From: Deltaproteobacteria bacterium
GTDB lineage: Bacteria > Desulfobacterota > JADFXK01
Reading direction: 5' to 3'
NCBI GenBank assembly: GCA_015233285.1
Contig: JADFYA010000026.1
Coordinates: 1-12,928, forward strand
Length of the DNA stretch: 12,928 nt
The notes under the pieces are model-generated. The model saw only the letters and a list, made by a program, of their open reading frames with translations. It was not told the DNA's origin and ran no database searches. Below, one piece after another: positions 1-8,505 of the stretch (the first letter of the stretch is position 1; each line of letters opens with the position of its first letter). Position numbers and translations under genes: made by a program.

Positions 1-33
1 ATTCCGTCCCCACGAGTTGCAGTTCCACATCCT

Positions 34-49
34 CCATCTGCCATCTGCC
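34..49. repeat. Two-copy CCATCTG heptamer tandem repeat
   Basis: CCATCTG occurs twice head to tail at 34-40 and 41-47 and is followed by CC. It lies in non-coding sequence upstream of the regulator gene. It is short enough to be chance. It is listed because a second heptamer tandem array occurs in another intergenic gap of the same operon (8408-8435). Confidence 0.4.
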
Positions 50-116
50 CCGCACGATTATCTCTTCGATATTTTACTTAATAACGATGCAAAAGAAGAT
101 CCCCCCAAAAAAAGCC

Positions 117-143
117 TTGACTGTTTAAAACAAATGTTTTAAT
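117..143 (+). promoter_or_regulatory. Candidate sigma70-type promoter of the efflux operon
   Basis: TTGACT at 117-122 matches five of six positions of the -35 consensus. TTTAAT at 138-143 matches five of six of the -10 consensus, but with a short 15-bp spacer. TAATCA at 140-145 would give a 17-bp spacer but a poorer -10. Transcription would start about 30 nt before the TetR gene. The -10 region lies inside the palindrome at 126-154, so repressor binding there would block RNA polymerase. This is inference from sequence only. Confidence 0.45.
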
Positions 144-154
144 CATTCGTTTGA
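126..154. promoter_or_regulatory. Candidate TetR operator (29-bp imperfect palindrome)
   Basis: Reading outward from the centre at position 140, 11 of 14 base pairs between 126 and 154 are complementary. Mismatches are at 127/153, 132/148 and 137/143. The core arms are AAACAAATG (128-136) and CATTCGTTT (144-152). Dyad symmetry of this size just upstream of a TetR gene, overlapping its likely -10 element, is the usual layout of an autoregulatory TetR operator. Binding by the protein encoded at 184 is inferred. Confidence 0.6.
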
Positions 155-170
155 TTATGTAGGACTACTA

Positions 171-178
171 AAGGAAGG
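171..178 (+). promoter_or_regulatory. Ribosome binding site for the TetR regulator
   Basis: AAGGAAGG lies upstream of the ATG at 184; the AAGGA core (171-175) is 8 nt from the start codon. This supports 184 as the start. Confidence 0.7.
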
Positions 179-183
179 CTGGA

Positions 184-858
184 ATGGAAGCTGCAGACAA
201 AAAGGGGACCGATACTCGAGAGCGTTTAATCCAGGCCGCGGGAGAGGTCTTTGCCCAGCGCGGCTTTAAAGGCGCCACTGTGCGTGAAATCTCGCGGCAG
301 GCCAACGCCAATATAGCCGCCGTCAATTATCACTTTGGCGATAAGGAAGAGCTGTATTATGAGGTGTTGAAAAACTCGCTCAGCTCCGTACTTGAAAAGT
401 ACCCGCCGGATCTCGGCGTCACCCCCGAGTCCACCCCGGAAGAGCGGCTGCATGCCTTCATCCGGTCGCTGCTTTTCCGCGTACTCGACGAAAGCCGCCC
501 CACCTGGCACGCCAGGCTCATGGCCAGGGAAATCGCCGAACCGACGGCTGCTCTCGACCAAATGATCGAAAATATATTAGGCCCGTTATACGGTTATTTG
601 ACTATGGTCGTAAAACAACTTATAAGCGATGAAGCAAATGATGAACTGGTCCACAATTGTATGTTCAGCATCATGGGGCAGTGCCTTTTTTATCACAATG
701 CCCGCCACGTCATTTCAAAGCTGTACCATAAAAAATTTGGGCCGGAAGTCATTGAGCGCTTAAGCACGCATATCATGAGATTTTCATTAGGAGCGATGAA
801 GGATTTGGGGATTCTTGACACGAGTCATGCAAAAGCGAACTATATTTCTTCACAATGA
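184..858 (+). CDS. TetR/AcrR-family repressor with CerR/CecR-type C-terminal domain
   Basis: This 224-residue protein is a one-component transcriptional repressor that probably senses a toxic compound and controls the downstream efflux operon. Residues 11-56 form the TetR DNA-binding domain: TRERLIQAAGEVFAQRGF leads into the helix-turn-helix at about 32-51, which ends in the typical AVNYHFGDKEELY. Residues from about 84 to 210, including HARLMAREIAEPTAALD (109-125) and GQCLFYHNAR (165-174), resemble the CerR C-terminal domain (formerly DUF1956) seen in E. coli CecR (YbiH). CecR neighbours and regulates an efflux system with its own membrane fusion protein. The gene overlaps the fusion protein gene by ATGA (855-858), so regulator and pump are translated together. 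A palindrome overlapping its own promoter suggests autorepression. The family assignment is firm; the ligand is unknown. Confidence 0.9.
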   Translation: MEAADKKGTDTRERLIQAAGEVFAQRGFKGATVREISRQANANIAAVNYHFGDKEELYYEVLKNSLSSVLEKYPPDLGVTPESTPEERLHAFIRSLLFRVLDESRPTWHARLMAREIAEPTAALDQMIENILGPLYGYLTMVVKQLISDEANDELVHNCMFSIMGQCLFYHNARHVISKLYHKKFGPEVIERLSTHIMRFSLGAMKDLGILDTSHAKANYISSQ

Positions 859-2105
859 AGATTTATGATGAGGTTATGCCTATGATGTTCACTCAAGACG
901 TTAACGAAAATAATGAGCCGCGGCGGACTCTGTTTAGCACCATCCTCAGGCGCTGGTGGATATGGCTGCCGGCATGTATCCTGGTCATCATCGGCGGCTA
1001 TGCCCACCTGACCAAAGCGGGGGACCAGGCGACGCCCCAGGCCAAGAAAGGGTCGTCCGCTGCGCCCAAAAGCGTACCCGTTGTGGCGACCGCGGCAAAA
1101 CAAGGGGACATAAAAATTTATCTTAACGGACTCGGGGCCGTCACCCCGCTCAACACCGTCACCATCAAGAGCCGTGTCGACGGGCAGTTGATGAAAGTCA
1201 TGTTCCGGGAAGGCCAGACAGTCAACAAGGGATACCTTCTGGCCCAAATCGACCCGCGGCCGTTTGAGGCACAGTTGACCCAGGCCCAAGGGCAGATGGC
1301 CCGAGACCGGGCCCTGCTTGAAAACGCCCAGGTGGATGTCAAACGCTACCAGGAGTTGATCGCCCAGGATTCCATAGCCAAGCAGCAACTGGACACTCAG
1401 AAAGCCCTGGTGCGCCAGTATGAAGGGGCGGTCAAGATCGATCAAGGCCAGATCGATAACGTCAAATTGCAGTTGATTTACTGCCGCATCACTGCGCCGG
1501 TCAGCGGACGGATCGGGTTGCGCCTCGTGGATGAGGGTAACATCGTTCACGCCGCTGATGCCAACGGGTTGGCCGTCATCACGCAGCTACAACCCATTAC
1601 GGTTATTTTTTCCATACCGGAGGATAATCTTCAGTCTGTGCTGGAGAAACTTAAAGCGGGCATCCAGTTGCCGGTGGAAGCCCTCAATCGCGAGCAATCC
1701 AAAAAACTTGCCACGGGATACTTGCTGACCGTCGATAACCAGATCGACCCGACCACCGGCACGGTTCGGCTCAAGGCTGAGTTCCCCAACAAAGACAGTG
1801 AACTGTTCCCCAACCAATTCGTCAATGCCCGCCTGCTGTTGGATACTAAGCGCGGGACCGTGACTGTCCCGGCCGCCGCCTTGCAACGAAGCCCCCAGGG
1901 AGCTTTTGTATATATTGTCAATGATGATCAGACGGTCGCGGTGCGTCCGGTCTATGTCGGACCCGGTGAAGGCGATTCGATATCCATCGACAAAGGACTC
2001 TCGCCTGGGGAACTCGTGGTGCTCGAAGGTGCGGAAAGGCTGCGTGCCGGCAGCAAAGTAGAAGTAAAGGTTCAAGGCGCCAAAACCTCCCAAAAGGGCA
2101 ATTGA
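855..2105 (+). CDS. mdtA: RND efflux periplasmic adaptor (membrane fusion protein), MdtA-like
   Basis: The 416-residue adaptor links the inner-membrane RND pump to the outer-membrane channel. From memory it aligns along its length with E. coli MdtA, which has about the same length. A membrane anchor lies at about 34-50 ([17 protein letters not shown]) instead of a lipobox. It is followed by the first half of the lipoyl domain (about 105-134, ending QIDP), a coiled-coil hairpin (about 135-207), the second lipoyl half ([13 protein letters not shown], 209-221), a beta-barrel (about 245-330, with [13 protein letters not shown]) and a membrane-proximal domain (about 335-405). The start at 855 overlaps the TetR stop (ATGA) but has no Shine-Dalgarno of its own. 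GAGG at 870-873 sits 8 nt before an in-frame ATG at 882, so translation may begin there, shortening the protein by 9 residues ahead of the anchor. The stop overlaps the next start by one base. Confidence 0.92.
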   Translation: MKIYDEVMPMMFTQDVNENNEPRRTLFSTILRRWWIWLPACILVIIGGYAHLTKAGDQATPQAKKGSSAAPKSVPVVATAAKQGDIKIYLNGLGAVTPLNTVTIKSRVDGQLMKVMFREGQTVNKGYLLAQIDPRPFEAQLTQAQGQMARDRALLENAQVDVKRYQELIAQDSIAKQQLDTQKALVRQYEGAVKIDQGQIDNVKLQLIYCRITAPVSGRIGLRLVDEGNIVHAADANGLAVITQLQPITVIFSIPEDNLQSVLEKLKAGIQLPVEALNREQSKKLATGYLLTVDNQIDPTTGTVRLKAEFPNKDSELFPNQFVNARLLLDTKRGTVTVPAAALQRSPQGAFVYIVNDDQTVAVRPVYVGPGEGDSISIDKGLSPGELVVLEGAERLRAGSKVEVKVQGAKTSQKGN

Positions 2106-5100
2106 TGAATCCCTCGCGTATCTTTATTTTGCGTCCCGTTGCGACGGCCCTGCTGATGGTGGCCATCCTCCTGGCCGGCGCCGTGGCCTATCGCCAATTG
2201 CCGGTTTCCGCGCTGCCCCAGGTGGATTATCCGACCATCCAGATACTCTCTTTTTTTCCTGGGGCCAGCCCCGATGTCGTGGCCTCATCAATTACGGCAC
2301 CCCTGGAGCGGCAATTCGGCCAAATGCCGGGTCTGAAGCAGATGACCTCCAACAGCTCAGCCGGCAGTTCGGTGATCACGCTGCAATTCATTCTGGACCT
2401 CAGTCTGGACGTCGCCGAGCAACAGGTGCAGGCCGCCATTAATGCCGCAGCCACGTACTTGCCCAGGGACCTGCCCAACCCTCCGGTATACAGCAAGGTC
2501 AACCCGGCTGATGCGCCCATCCTGACGCTGGCCCTGACCTCGAAGGCCCTCCCCTTGCCCAAAGTCGAGGACCTGGCCGACACCCGACTGGCCCAGAAGA
2601 TATCGCAAGTACCGGGCGTCGGGCTGGTCAGTATCAGCGGCGGGCAAAGACCCGCAGTGAGAATTCAGGCTAATCCGACGGCCCTGGCCGCCTACGGCCT
2701 AACCCTCGAAGACCTGCGGGCCGCCATCGTTGCAGCCAATGTCAACCAGGCCAAAGGGGGATTCGACGGCCCGCGCCAGTCCTATATCATCGGAGCCAAT
2801 GACCAGCTCCTCTCCAGTAGCGAATACCGGACGTTGATTGTCGCCTATCGCTCCGGTGCTCCGATAATTTTGTCCGATGTGGCCGATGTGGTCGACGACG
2901 CCGAAAACGTAAAACAAGCGGCCTGGATGAACACATCCCCGGCTGTTATCGTCAACATCCAGCGCCAGCCGGGGGCCAATGTCATTGAAGTCGTCGACCG
3001 CGTCAAAAAACTTCTGCCCCAGTTGCAGAGCGCCCTACCCGCGTCCGTGCAGGTGTCCATACTGACCGACCGGACCACGACCATCCGCGGGTCGGTCGCG
3101 GATGTGCAGATCGAGCTGATTTTGGCGGTGGTGCTGGTGGTCCTGGTCATCTTTCTCTTTTTGCGCAACCTGGCCGCCACGATCATTCCCAGCGTGGCCG
3201 TTCCCCTGTCTCTGATCGGGACCTTCGGAGTGATGTATTTGCTGGGGTTCAGTCTGAACAACCTGTCCTTAATGGCCCTGACGATTTCAACCGGGTTTGT
3301 GGTCGATGACGCCATTGTTATGATCGAAAATGTGTCTCGATACATCGAACAAGGGGAATCACCCCTGGAGGCCGCCCTAAAGGGGTCCCAGCAAATTGCC
3401 TTCACCATCGTGTCCTTGACCATCTCGCTCATCGCCGTGCTCATCCCACTTCTTTTCATGGGTGATGTGGTGGGCCGGTTGTTCCGTGAATTCGCCATCA
3501 CCCTCGGCGTGACAATCCTCATCTCGGCCGTGGTCTCTCTGACTCTGACCCCGATGATGTGTTCGCGGCTGCTTCACCATACACCGGAGGAAAAGCAAGG
3601 CCGCCTTTTCCGGGCCTCGCAGCACATGTACGACAGAGTCATCGAACTTTACGGAACGACTCTTCGCTGGATTTTGAAACGACAAACGGCGACGCTGCTC
3701 GTGGCCCTGGCTACCCTGGCCCTGACGGTTTTCTTGTTCGTTATCATCGCCAAAGGTTTTTTTCCGGTTCAGGATACCGGCATCATTCTGGGTATCTCGG
3801 AGGCGCCCCAATCTATCTCGTTTAAGGCCATGGCGGAGCAACAACAAGCCCTGGCCAAGGTCATCCTGCAAGATCCGGGAGTCGAAAGCCTATCCACGTT
3901 TATCGGAGTTGATGGAATCAATACCAGCCTGAACAGCGGACGGGTCCTGATTAACCTGAAGCCGTTAAAAGAACGCAAATTAAACGCCACCGATATCATC
4001 CGCCGCCTCCAACCGGAGCTGGCCAAGCTTCAGGGTATCTCACTGTTTATGCAGCCGGTACAGGATCTTACGGTTGAGGATCGGGTCAGCCGAACACAAT
4101 ACCAGTACAGCCTGGAAGACCCCAGCCTTGACGAATTGAACTACTGGACCCCCAAATTGGTGGAGGCTTTGAGGAAACTGCCCGAGCTTCGCGACATGAG
4201 CAGCGATCTACAAAGCAACGGGCTGCAGCTTACGCTGGACTTCGACCGGAACACGGCCTCACGGATGGGTATCACTCCCCAGATGATTGACGACACCCTT
4301 TACGACGCCTTCGGCCAGCGTCAAGTTTCAACTATATATACCCAGTTGAACCAATATCGCGTCGTTCTCGAGGTTAAGCCCGAATTCCAACAAAATCCGG
4401 ACAAACTAAAAATGATCTACGTCCGCAGCGCCGGCGGCGGGCAAGTGCCGTTAAGCGTCATCACGAGCCATAAAGAGACGACCGGGCCTCTGGTCATCAG
4501 CCACCAGGGTCAGTTTCCATCCACGACGTTGTCGTTCAATCTGGCGCCGGGAAAATCTCTGGGTGACGCCGTTCAGGCTATCGAGGCGACGACGAAAGAG
4601 CTGGGGTTACCTCTTAGCATCCGAGGAAGTTTTCAGGGTACGGCTCAAGCCTTCCAGGCGTCTCTAGCCAACGAGCCGATACTCATTCTGGCCGCCCTGG
4701 TGACGGTCTACATCGTGCTCGGAGTGCTGTATGAAAGCTATATTCACCCGATTACGATCCTGTCCACCCTTCCCTCAGCCGGAGTCGGGGCGATTCTGGC
4801 CCTGCTTTTGTTTCGGACTGAGTTCAGCGTTATCGCCCTGATCGGGATTATCTTGCTCATCGGCATCGTGAAAAAGAACGCCATCATGATGGTCGACTTC
4901 GCTCTGGATGCGGAACGGAACGAAGGAAAGCCCCCGGGGGAGGCCATTTACCAGGCCTGCTTGCTGAGATTCCGGCCGATCATGATGACGACCATGGCGG
5001 CCCTGCTGGGGGCGTTACCTCTGGCTATAGGGACCGGTCTGGGCTCGGAGTTGCGTCACCCCCTGGGCATTTCCATCGTCGGCGGGCTGATCTTCAGCCA

Positions 5101-5206
5101 GATTCTTACCCTTTACACGACTCCGGTGATCTATCTCTGGTTCGACCGGTTGGCCACGCGCTTCGGCCGGCGCCGTTTTCAGTCCTCATATCCGGAGACA
5201 ATCTGA
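2105..5206 (+). CDS. mdtB: RND efflux pump inner-membrane subunit, MdtB-like
   Basis: This 1033-residue proton-driven pump subunit is a full-length HAE1-type RND transporter. It has the N-terminal transmembrane helix (about 7-29), two large periplasmic loops and two six-helix bundles. The proton-relay residues are present: the Asp pair in [13 protein letters not shown] (D401, D402) and the Lys pair in [11 protein letters not shown] (K923, K924). Stretches such as [27 protein letters not shown] and [20 protein letters not shown] match E. coli MdtB better than MdtC. In E. coli MdtB and MdtC assemble as a B2C heterotrimer, and the MdtC-like neighbour suggests the same here. The ATG at 2105 is preferred over the TTG at 2102: AAAAGGG (2092-2098) is 6 nt upstream, and the codon overlaps the mdtA stop as TGATG. 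Substrates cannot be read from sequence; E. coli MdtABC handles bile salts, novobiocin and related compounds. Confidence 0.93.
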   Translation: MNPSRIFILRPVATALLMVAILLAGAVAYRQLPVSALPQVDYPTIQILSFFPGASPDVVASSITAPLERQFGQMPGLKQMTSNSSAGSSVITLQFILDLSLDVAEQQVQAAINAAATYLPRDLPNPPVYSKVNPADAPILTLALTSKALPLPKVEDLADTRLAQKISQVPGVGLVSISGGQRPAVRIQANPTALAAYGLTLEDLRAAIVAANVNQAKGGFDGPRQSYIIGANDQLLSSSEYRTLIVAYRSGAPIILSDVADVVDDAENVKQAAWMNTSPAVIVNIQRQPGANVIEVVDRVKKLLPQLQSALPASVQVSILTDRTTTIRGSVADVQIELILAVVLVVLVIFLFLRNLAATIIPSVAVPLSLIGTFGVMYLLGFSLNNLSLMALTISTGFVVDDAIVMIENVSRYIEQGESPLEAALKGSQQIAFTIVSLTISLIAVLIPLLFMGDVVGRLFREFAITLGVTILISAVVSLTLTPMMCSRLLHHTPEEKQGRLFRASQHMYDRVIELYGTTLRWILKRQTATLLVALATLALTVFLFVIIAKGFFPVQDTGIILGISEAPQSISFKAMAEQQQALAKVILQDPGVESLSTFIGVDGINTSLNSGRVLINLKPLKERKLNATDIIRRLQPELAKLQGISLFMQPVQDLTVEDRVSRTQYQYSLEDPSLDELNYWTPKLVEALRKLPELRDMSSDLQSNGLQLTLDFDRNTASRMGITPQMIDDTLYDAFGQRQVSTIYTQLNQYRVVLEVKPEFQQNPDKLKMIYVRSAGGGQVPLSVITSHKETTGPLVISHQGQFPSTTLSFNLAPGKSLGDAVQAIEATTKELGLPLSIRGSFQGTAQAFQASLANEPILILAALVTVYIVLGVLYESYIHPITILSTLPSAGVGAILALLLFRTEFSVIALIGIILLIGIVKKNAIMMVDFALDAERNEGKPPGEAIYQACLLRFRPIMMTTMAALLGALPLAIGTGLGSELRHPLGISIVGGLIFSQILTLYTTPVIYLWFDRLATRFGRRRFQSSYPETI

Positions 5207-5265
5207 CGGCATCAGCGTCGGCGGTTATCGAAACTTAAAACCTGAAGGCGAAGACCAAGAATTAT

Positions 5266-8200
5266 ATGAACATTTCGGCACCTTTTATAAAGCGACCCGT
5301 CGCCACCACGCTCCTGACGATCGGCATGGCCCTGGCCGGGATGATCGCCTTTAATTTTTTACCCGTGTCGCCCCTGCCGCAGGTTGATTTTCCGACGATC
5401 CAGGTCTCGTCCTCCCTGCCGGGAGCGGATCCGGAGACCATGGCCACATCAGTTGCCGCGCCTCTGGAACGGCAATTGGGTCACATCGCCGGGGTAACCG
5501 AGATGACGTCGACCAGTTTCACCGGATCGACCAATATCGTGTTACAGTTTGAGTTGAACCGCGACATCAACGGAGCGGCGCGCGATGTCCAGGCCGCCAT
5601 CAATGCGGCGCGAAGTTACCTGCCGGCGAACCTGCCCGAAACTCCCAACTACCGCAAGGTCAATCCGGCTGATGCCCCGATTCTCATCCTGGCCCTCATT
5701 TCCGACAAGGTTAGCAAAGCGGCGATGTATGACGCGGCTTCAACCATTCTCCAGCAAAAGCTGGCTCAGGTGGAGGGAGTGGGCCAGGTCTTCGTGGGAG
5801 GCGGCTCATTGCCGGCAGTCAGGGTGGAGTTGAATCCGGCTGCGTTGAACAAATATGGGATCGGCTCTCAAGACGTCCGCACCTTGCTGCGCAGCACCAA
5901 CGTGAACCGGCCCAAGGGACAACTGGCCGACACGACCCGGACCTGGGAGATAAAGGCAAACGATCAGCTATTTAAGGCTGAGCAGTACCGGTCCTTGATC
6001 GTGGCTTACCGGAATGGGGCGGCAGTCAGGTTGTCGGATTTGGGCGAGGTATTAGATTCGGTGGAGGATCTTCGGGCCGAGGGATTCGTAAACGGCCGGC
6101 CGGCCGTAATGGTGGTTATCTTCCGGCAACCGGGAGCCAATATCATCGAAACGGTCGATCGGGTCCAAAACCTGCTCCCTCAATTAAAGGCTTCTATTCC
6201 CCAGGACATCGATCTGCCGATTGTGCTCGACCGAACCCCGCCGATCCGCGGTTCTCTGAAACACGTCGAGCTGACGCTGATTATTTCAGGCGCGCTGGTC
6301 ATCCTAGTTGTCTTCGCCTTCCTGCGAAATGTCCGGGCCACTCTTATCCCGAGCATCGCGGTTCCGGTCTCGCTCATCAGCACCTTCGGAGTTATGTATC
6401 TGTGCGGCTACAGCCTGGACAACCTGTCCCTTATGGCCATGACCATCGCCACGGGATTCGTCGTTGATGATGCTATTGTCGTGCTCGAAAACATCACCCG
6501 ATACATGGAAAAGGGGGAATCGCCGCTGCAAGCGGCGTTTTCCGGGGCAAAAGAAATTGCCTTTACCGTCTTGTCCATGAGCTTTTCTCTGGTTGCGGTA
6601 TTCATCCCTATCCTTCTGATGGGAGGCATGGTCGGCCGGCTGTTCCGTGAGTTCGCCGTGACCCTCTCCGCGGCTATTTTGATCTCTCTTGTGGTGTCTC
6701 TAACGACGACCCCTATGATGTGCGCGGTGCTCCTAAGGCACGAAGAAGACAGCGCTCACGGGCGGATGTTCAGGGCCAGCGAATGGGTCTTCAACATGAT
6801 GCGCCACGGCTATGATGTAAGCCTTCGCTGGGCATTGAGGCACCCCCGGTTCATGCTCACCCTGACGGTGCTCACGGTGGGGGTCAGTATCTATTTGTTC
6901 ATGATCGTTCCCAAGGGCTTTTTCCCCGAGCAGGACACCGGACGCATCAGCGGCAACATTATAGCCTCGCAGGACATATCATACCAGGCCATGAGAGACA
7001 AGTTGTCGGCTATTGTCGATATCATCAAAAGCGACCCTGACGTGACTTACGTGACCGGCTTCACCGGCGGCGGCGGTCGGGGCGGTTCGGCCACCAATAC
7101 GGCGCGGATGTTCATTTCGCTGAAACCGTTTGGGGTACGGAAAGCCGACGCCCGGCAGATAATTGGAAGGCTGCGTAAAAAGCTGGCTCAAGTCCCGGGC
7201 GCTCCCACCTATCTGCAACCGGTGCAGGATTTGCGCATCGGCGGAAGAGGCGGCGCCGCTCTGTATCAATATACGCTCCAGGGAGACAACCTGGCTGAGC
7301 TGAACACCTGGGCCCCGCGGATGATGCAGCAACTGCTGACATTGCCCGAGCTGGTGGATGTCAACAGTGATCAGCAGGACAAAGGGCTACAGGCTTCGTT
7401 GGTGGTCGACCGCAACGCCGCGTCAAAACTCGGCCTGACATCGCAACTCATAGACGATACCCTGTATGACGCCTTCGGACAACGTCAGGTGACCATCGCC
7501 TACACTATGTTGAACCAATACCATGTGGTCATGGAAGTGGCTCCAAGCTTTTGGCAGCGGCCCGACACGTTGCGGAACATTTACATTCGGTCCTCCACCG
7601 GGGCGGAGGTGCCGCTGAGCAGTTTCACCCGCTATGTGCCTACGGCTACGTCTCTTTCCGTAAATCATTTGGGCCAGTTTCCGTCGGTGACCACCTCGTT
7701 TAATCTGTGGCCGGGAGCCGCGCTCGGGGATGCCGTGAAGTCGATTGAACAGGCCGCGCGCAAGCTGGGATTGCCGGCCGGCATCCGGGCCAGCTTTTTG
7801 GGTACGGCCCAAGCCTTCAAAGCCTCGCTGGCAAACCAACCCTGGCTGATTCTGGCTGCTCTGGTTACGGTTTACATCGTGCTCGGGATACTATACGAAA
7901 GCTATATCCACCCGATCACCATTCTCTCCACCCTGCCCTCAGCCGGTGTCGGGGCTCTTTTCGCCCTGCTGGTCTCGGGCACGGAGCTCAATCTTATCGC
8001 CATGATCGGCATCCTCCTGCTGATAGGTATCGTCAAGAAGAACGGCATCATGATGGTCGACTTCGCCTTAGCCACCGAACGTCAAGGGAAAGTGGACTCC
8101 GCTGAATCGATTTATCAGGCCTGTCTCCTGCGGTTCAGGCCCATCATGATGACGACCATGGCCGCCCTATTGGGGGCGCTGCCTCTGGCGGTAGGGGGGG

Positions 8201-8382
8201 GAGTGGGGGCGGAGCTTCGGCGCCCGCTCGGTATCGCCATCGTCGGCGGGTTGATCTTCAGCCAGATGCTGACACTCTATACAACGCCGGTCATTTATCT
8301 TTACATGGACCGCTTTCGGCTATGGTTCCAAAACGTCCGGACAGGACGCCGACTGCGGAAAGAAACAAACAAGATTGCTTAG
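5266..8382 (+). CDS. mdtC: RND efflux pump inner-membrane subunit, MdtC-like
   Basis: This 1038-residue second pump subunit is full length and keeps the proton-relay residues: D401, D402 in [13 protein letters not shown], and K924, K925 in IGIVKKNGIMM. Stretches such as [37 protein letters not shown] and NSDQQDKG resemble E. coli MdtC rather than MdtB, so the mdtB-mdtC order is conserved. In E. coli MdtC is the minor member of the B2C trimer and does most of the drug binding. A glycine-rich loop at 598-609 (GFTGGGGRGGSA) is several residues longer than in E. coli MdtC. A 59-nt gap separates the gene from mdtB. The nearest purine-rich Shine-Dalgarno candidate (GAAGGCGAAG, 5243-5252) is 13 nt from the ATG, so initiation may be weaker than for mdtB, which would suit a B-rich stoichiometry. 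That last point is inference. Confidence 0.93.
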   Translation: MNISAPFIKRPVATTLLTIGMALAGMIAFNFLPVSPLPQVDFPTIQVSSSLPGADPETMATSVAAPLERQLGHIAGVTEMTSTSFTGSTNIVLQFELNRDINGAARDVQAAINAARSYLPANLPETPNYRKVNPADAPILILALISDKVSKAAMYDAASTILQQKLAQVEGVGQVFVGGGSLPAVRVELNPAALNKYGIGSQDVRTLLRSTNVNRPKGQLADTTRTWEIKANDQLFKAEQYRSLIVAYRNGAAVRLSDLGEVLDSVEDLRAEGFVNGRPAVMVVIFRQPGANIIETVDRVQNLLPQLKASIPQDIDLPIVLDRTPPIRGSLKHVELTLIISGALVILVVFAFLRNVRATLIPSIAVPVSLISTFGVMYLCGYSLDNLSLMAMTIATGFVVDDAIVVLENITRYMEKGESPLQAAFSGAKEIAFTVLSMSFSLVAVFIPILLMGGMVGRLFREFAVTLSAAILISLVVSLTTTPMMCAVLLRHEEDSAHGRMFRASEWVFNMMRHGYDVSLRWALRHPRFMLTLTVLTVGVSIYLFMIVPKGFFPEQDTGRISGNIIASQDISYQAMRDKLSAIVDIIKSDPDVTYVTGFTGGGGRGGSATNTARMFISLKPFGVRKADARQIIGRLRKKLAQVPGAPTYLQPVQDLRIGGRGGAALYQYTLQGDNLAELNTWAPRMMQQLLTLPELVDVNSDQQDKGLQASLVVDRNAASKLGLTSQLIDDTLYDAFGQRQVTIAYTMLNQYHVVMEVAPSFWQRPDTLRNIYIRSSTGAEVPLSSFTRYVPTATSLSVNHLGQFPSVTTSFNLWPGAALGDAVKSIEQAARKLGLPAGIRASFLGTAQAFKASLANQPWLILAALVTVYIVLGILYESYIHPITILSTLPSAGVGALFALLVSGTELNLIAMIGILLLIGIVKKNGIMMVDFALATERQGKVDSAESIYQACLLRFRPIMMTTMAALLGALPLAVGGGVGAELRRPLGIAIVGGLIFSQMLTLYTTPVIYLYMDRFRLWFQNVRTGRRLRKETNKIA

Positions 8383-8407
8383 CTCGGTGCTGGTTGCTGG
8401 TTACCTG

Positions 8408-8435
8408 TTGTTTGTTGCTTGTTGCTTGTTGCTTG
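8408..8435. repeat. Heptamer tandem repeat, four units (TTGTTTG then 3x TTGCTTG)
   Basis: Four 7-bp units occur head to tail at 8408-8414 (TTGTTTG), 8415-8421, 8422-8428 and 8429-8435 (each TTGCTTG). Degenerate GGTTGCTGGTTAC sequence precedes them. The array occupies part of the 123-nt gap between the mdtC-like pump and the outer membrane channel gene. I see no strong terminator in this gap. Small imperfect dyads (CAATGCCATTG at 8437-8447, CGGA/TCCG at 8459-8472) follow the array. Confidence 0.85.
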
Positions 8436-8456
8436 TCAATGCCATTGAATTAAGAT
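8429..8456 (+). promoter_or_regulatory. Weak candidate internal promoter before the outer membrane channel gene
   Basis: TTGCTT of the last heptamer unit (8429-8434) could act as a poor -35 element, with TAAGAT (8451-8456) as a four-of-six -10 at 16-bp spacing. The match is weak. It is noted because only this repeat unit sits at a usable distance, so loss or gain of units would change the upstream context. Confidence 0.2.
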
Positions 8457-8505
8457 TCCGGATTGGTGTCCGCATTACCCAGGGTGGGATCAAAAAGGGA
8501 CAATT

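Noticed and set aside
1..60. Tail of an upstream coding region
   Set aside because: Sixty bases are too few to recognise a protein, and the heptamer repeat suggests intergenic DNA.
840..1550. 236-codon open frame on the minus strand
   Set aside because: It is fully antisense to the MdtA-like gene, shows no recognisable domain, and is explained by GC-rich codon usage of the real gene. The same holds for the long minus-strand frames at 2845-3522, 1587-2093 and 10446-11147.
2102..2104. TTG start for the MdtB-like pump
   Set aside because: The ATG one codon later is a normal start, overlaps the upstream stop as TGATG, and has AAAAGGG 6 nt upstream.
8437..8485. Small dyads (CAATGCCATTG; CGGA/TCCG; ACCCAGGGT) as a terminator before the channel gene
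   Set aside because: Stems are only 4 bp and none is followed by a T-run, so an intrinsic terminator is not supported.
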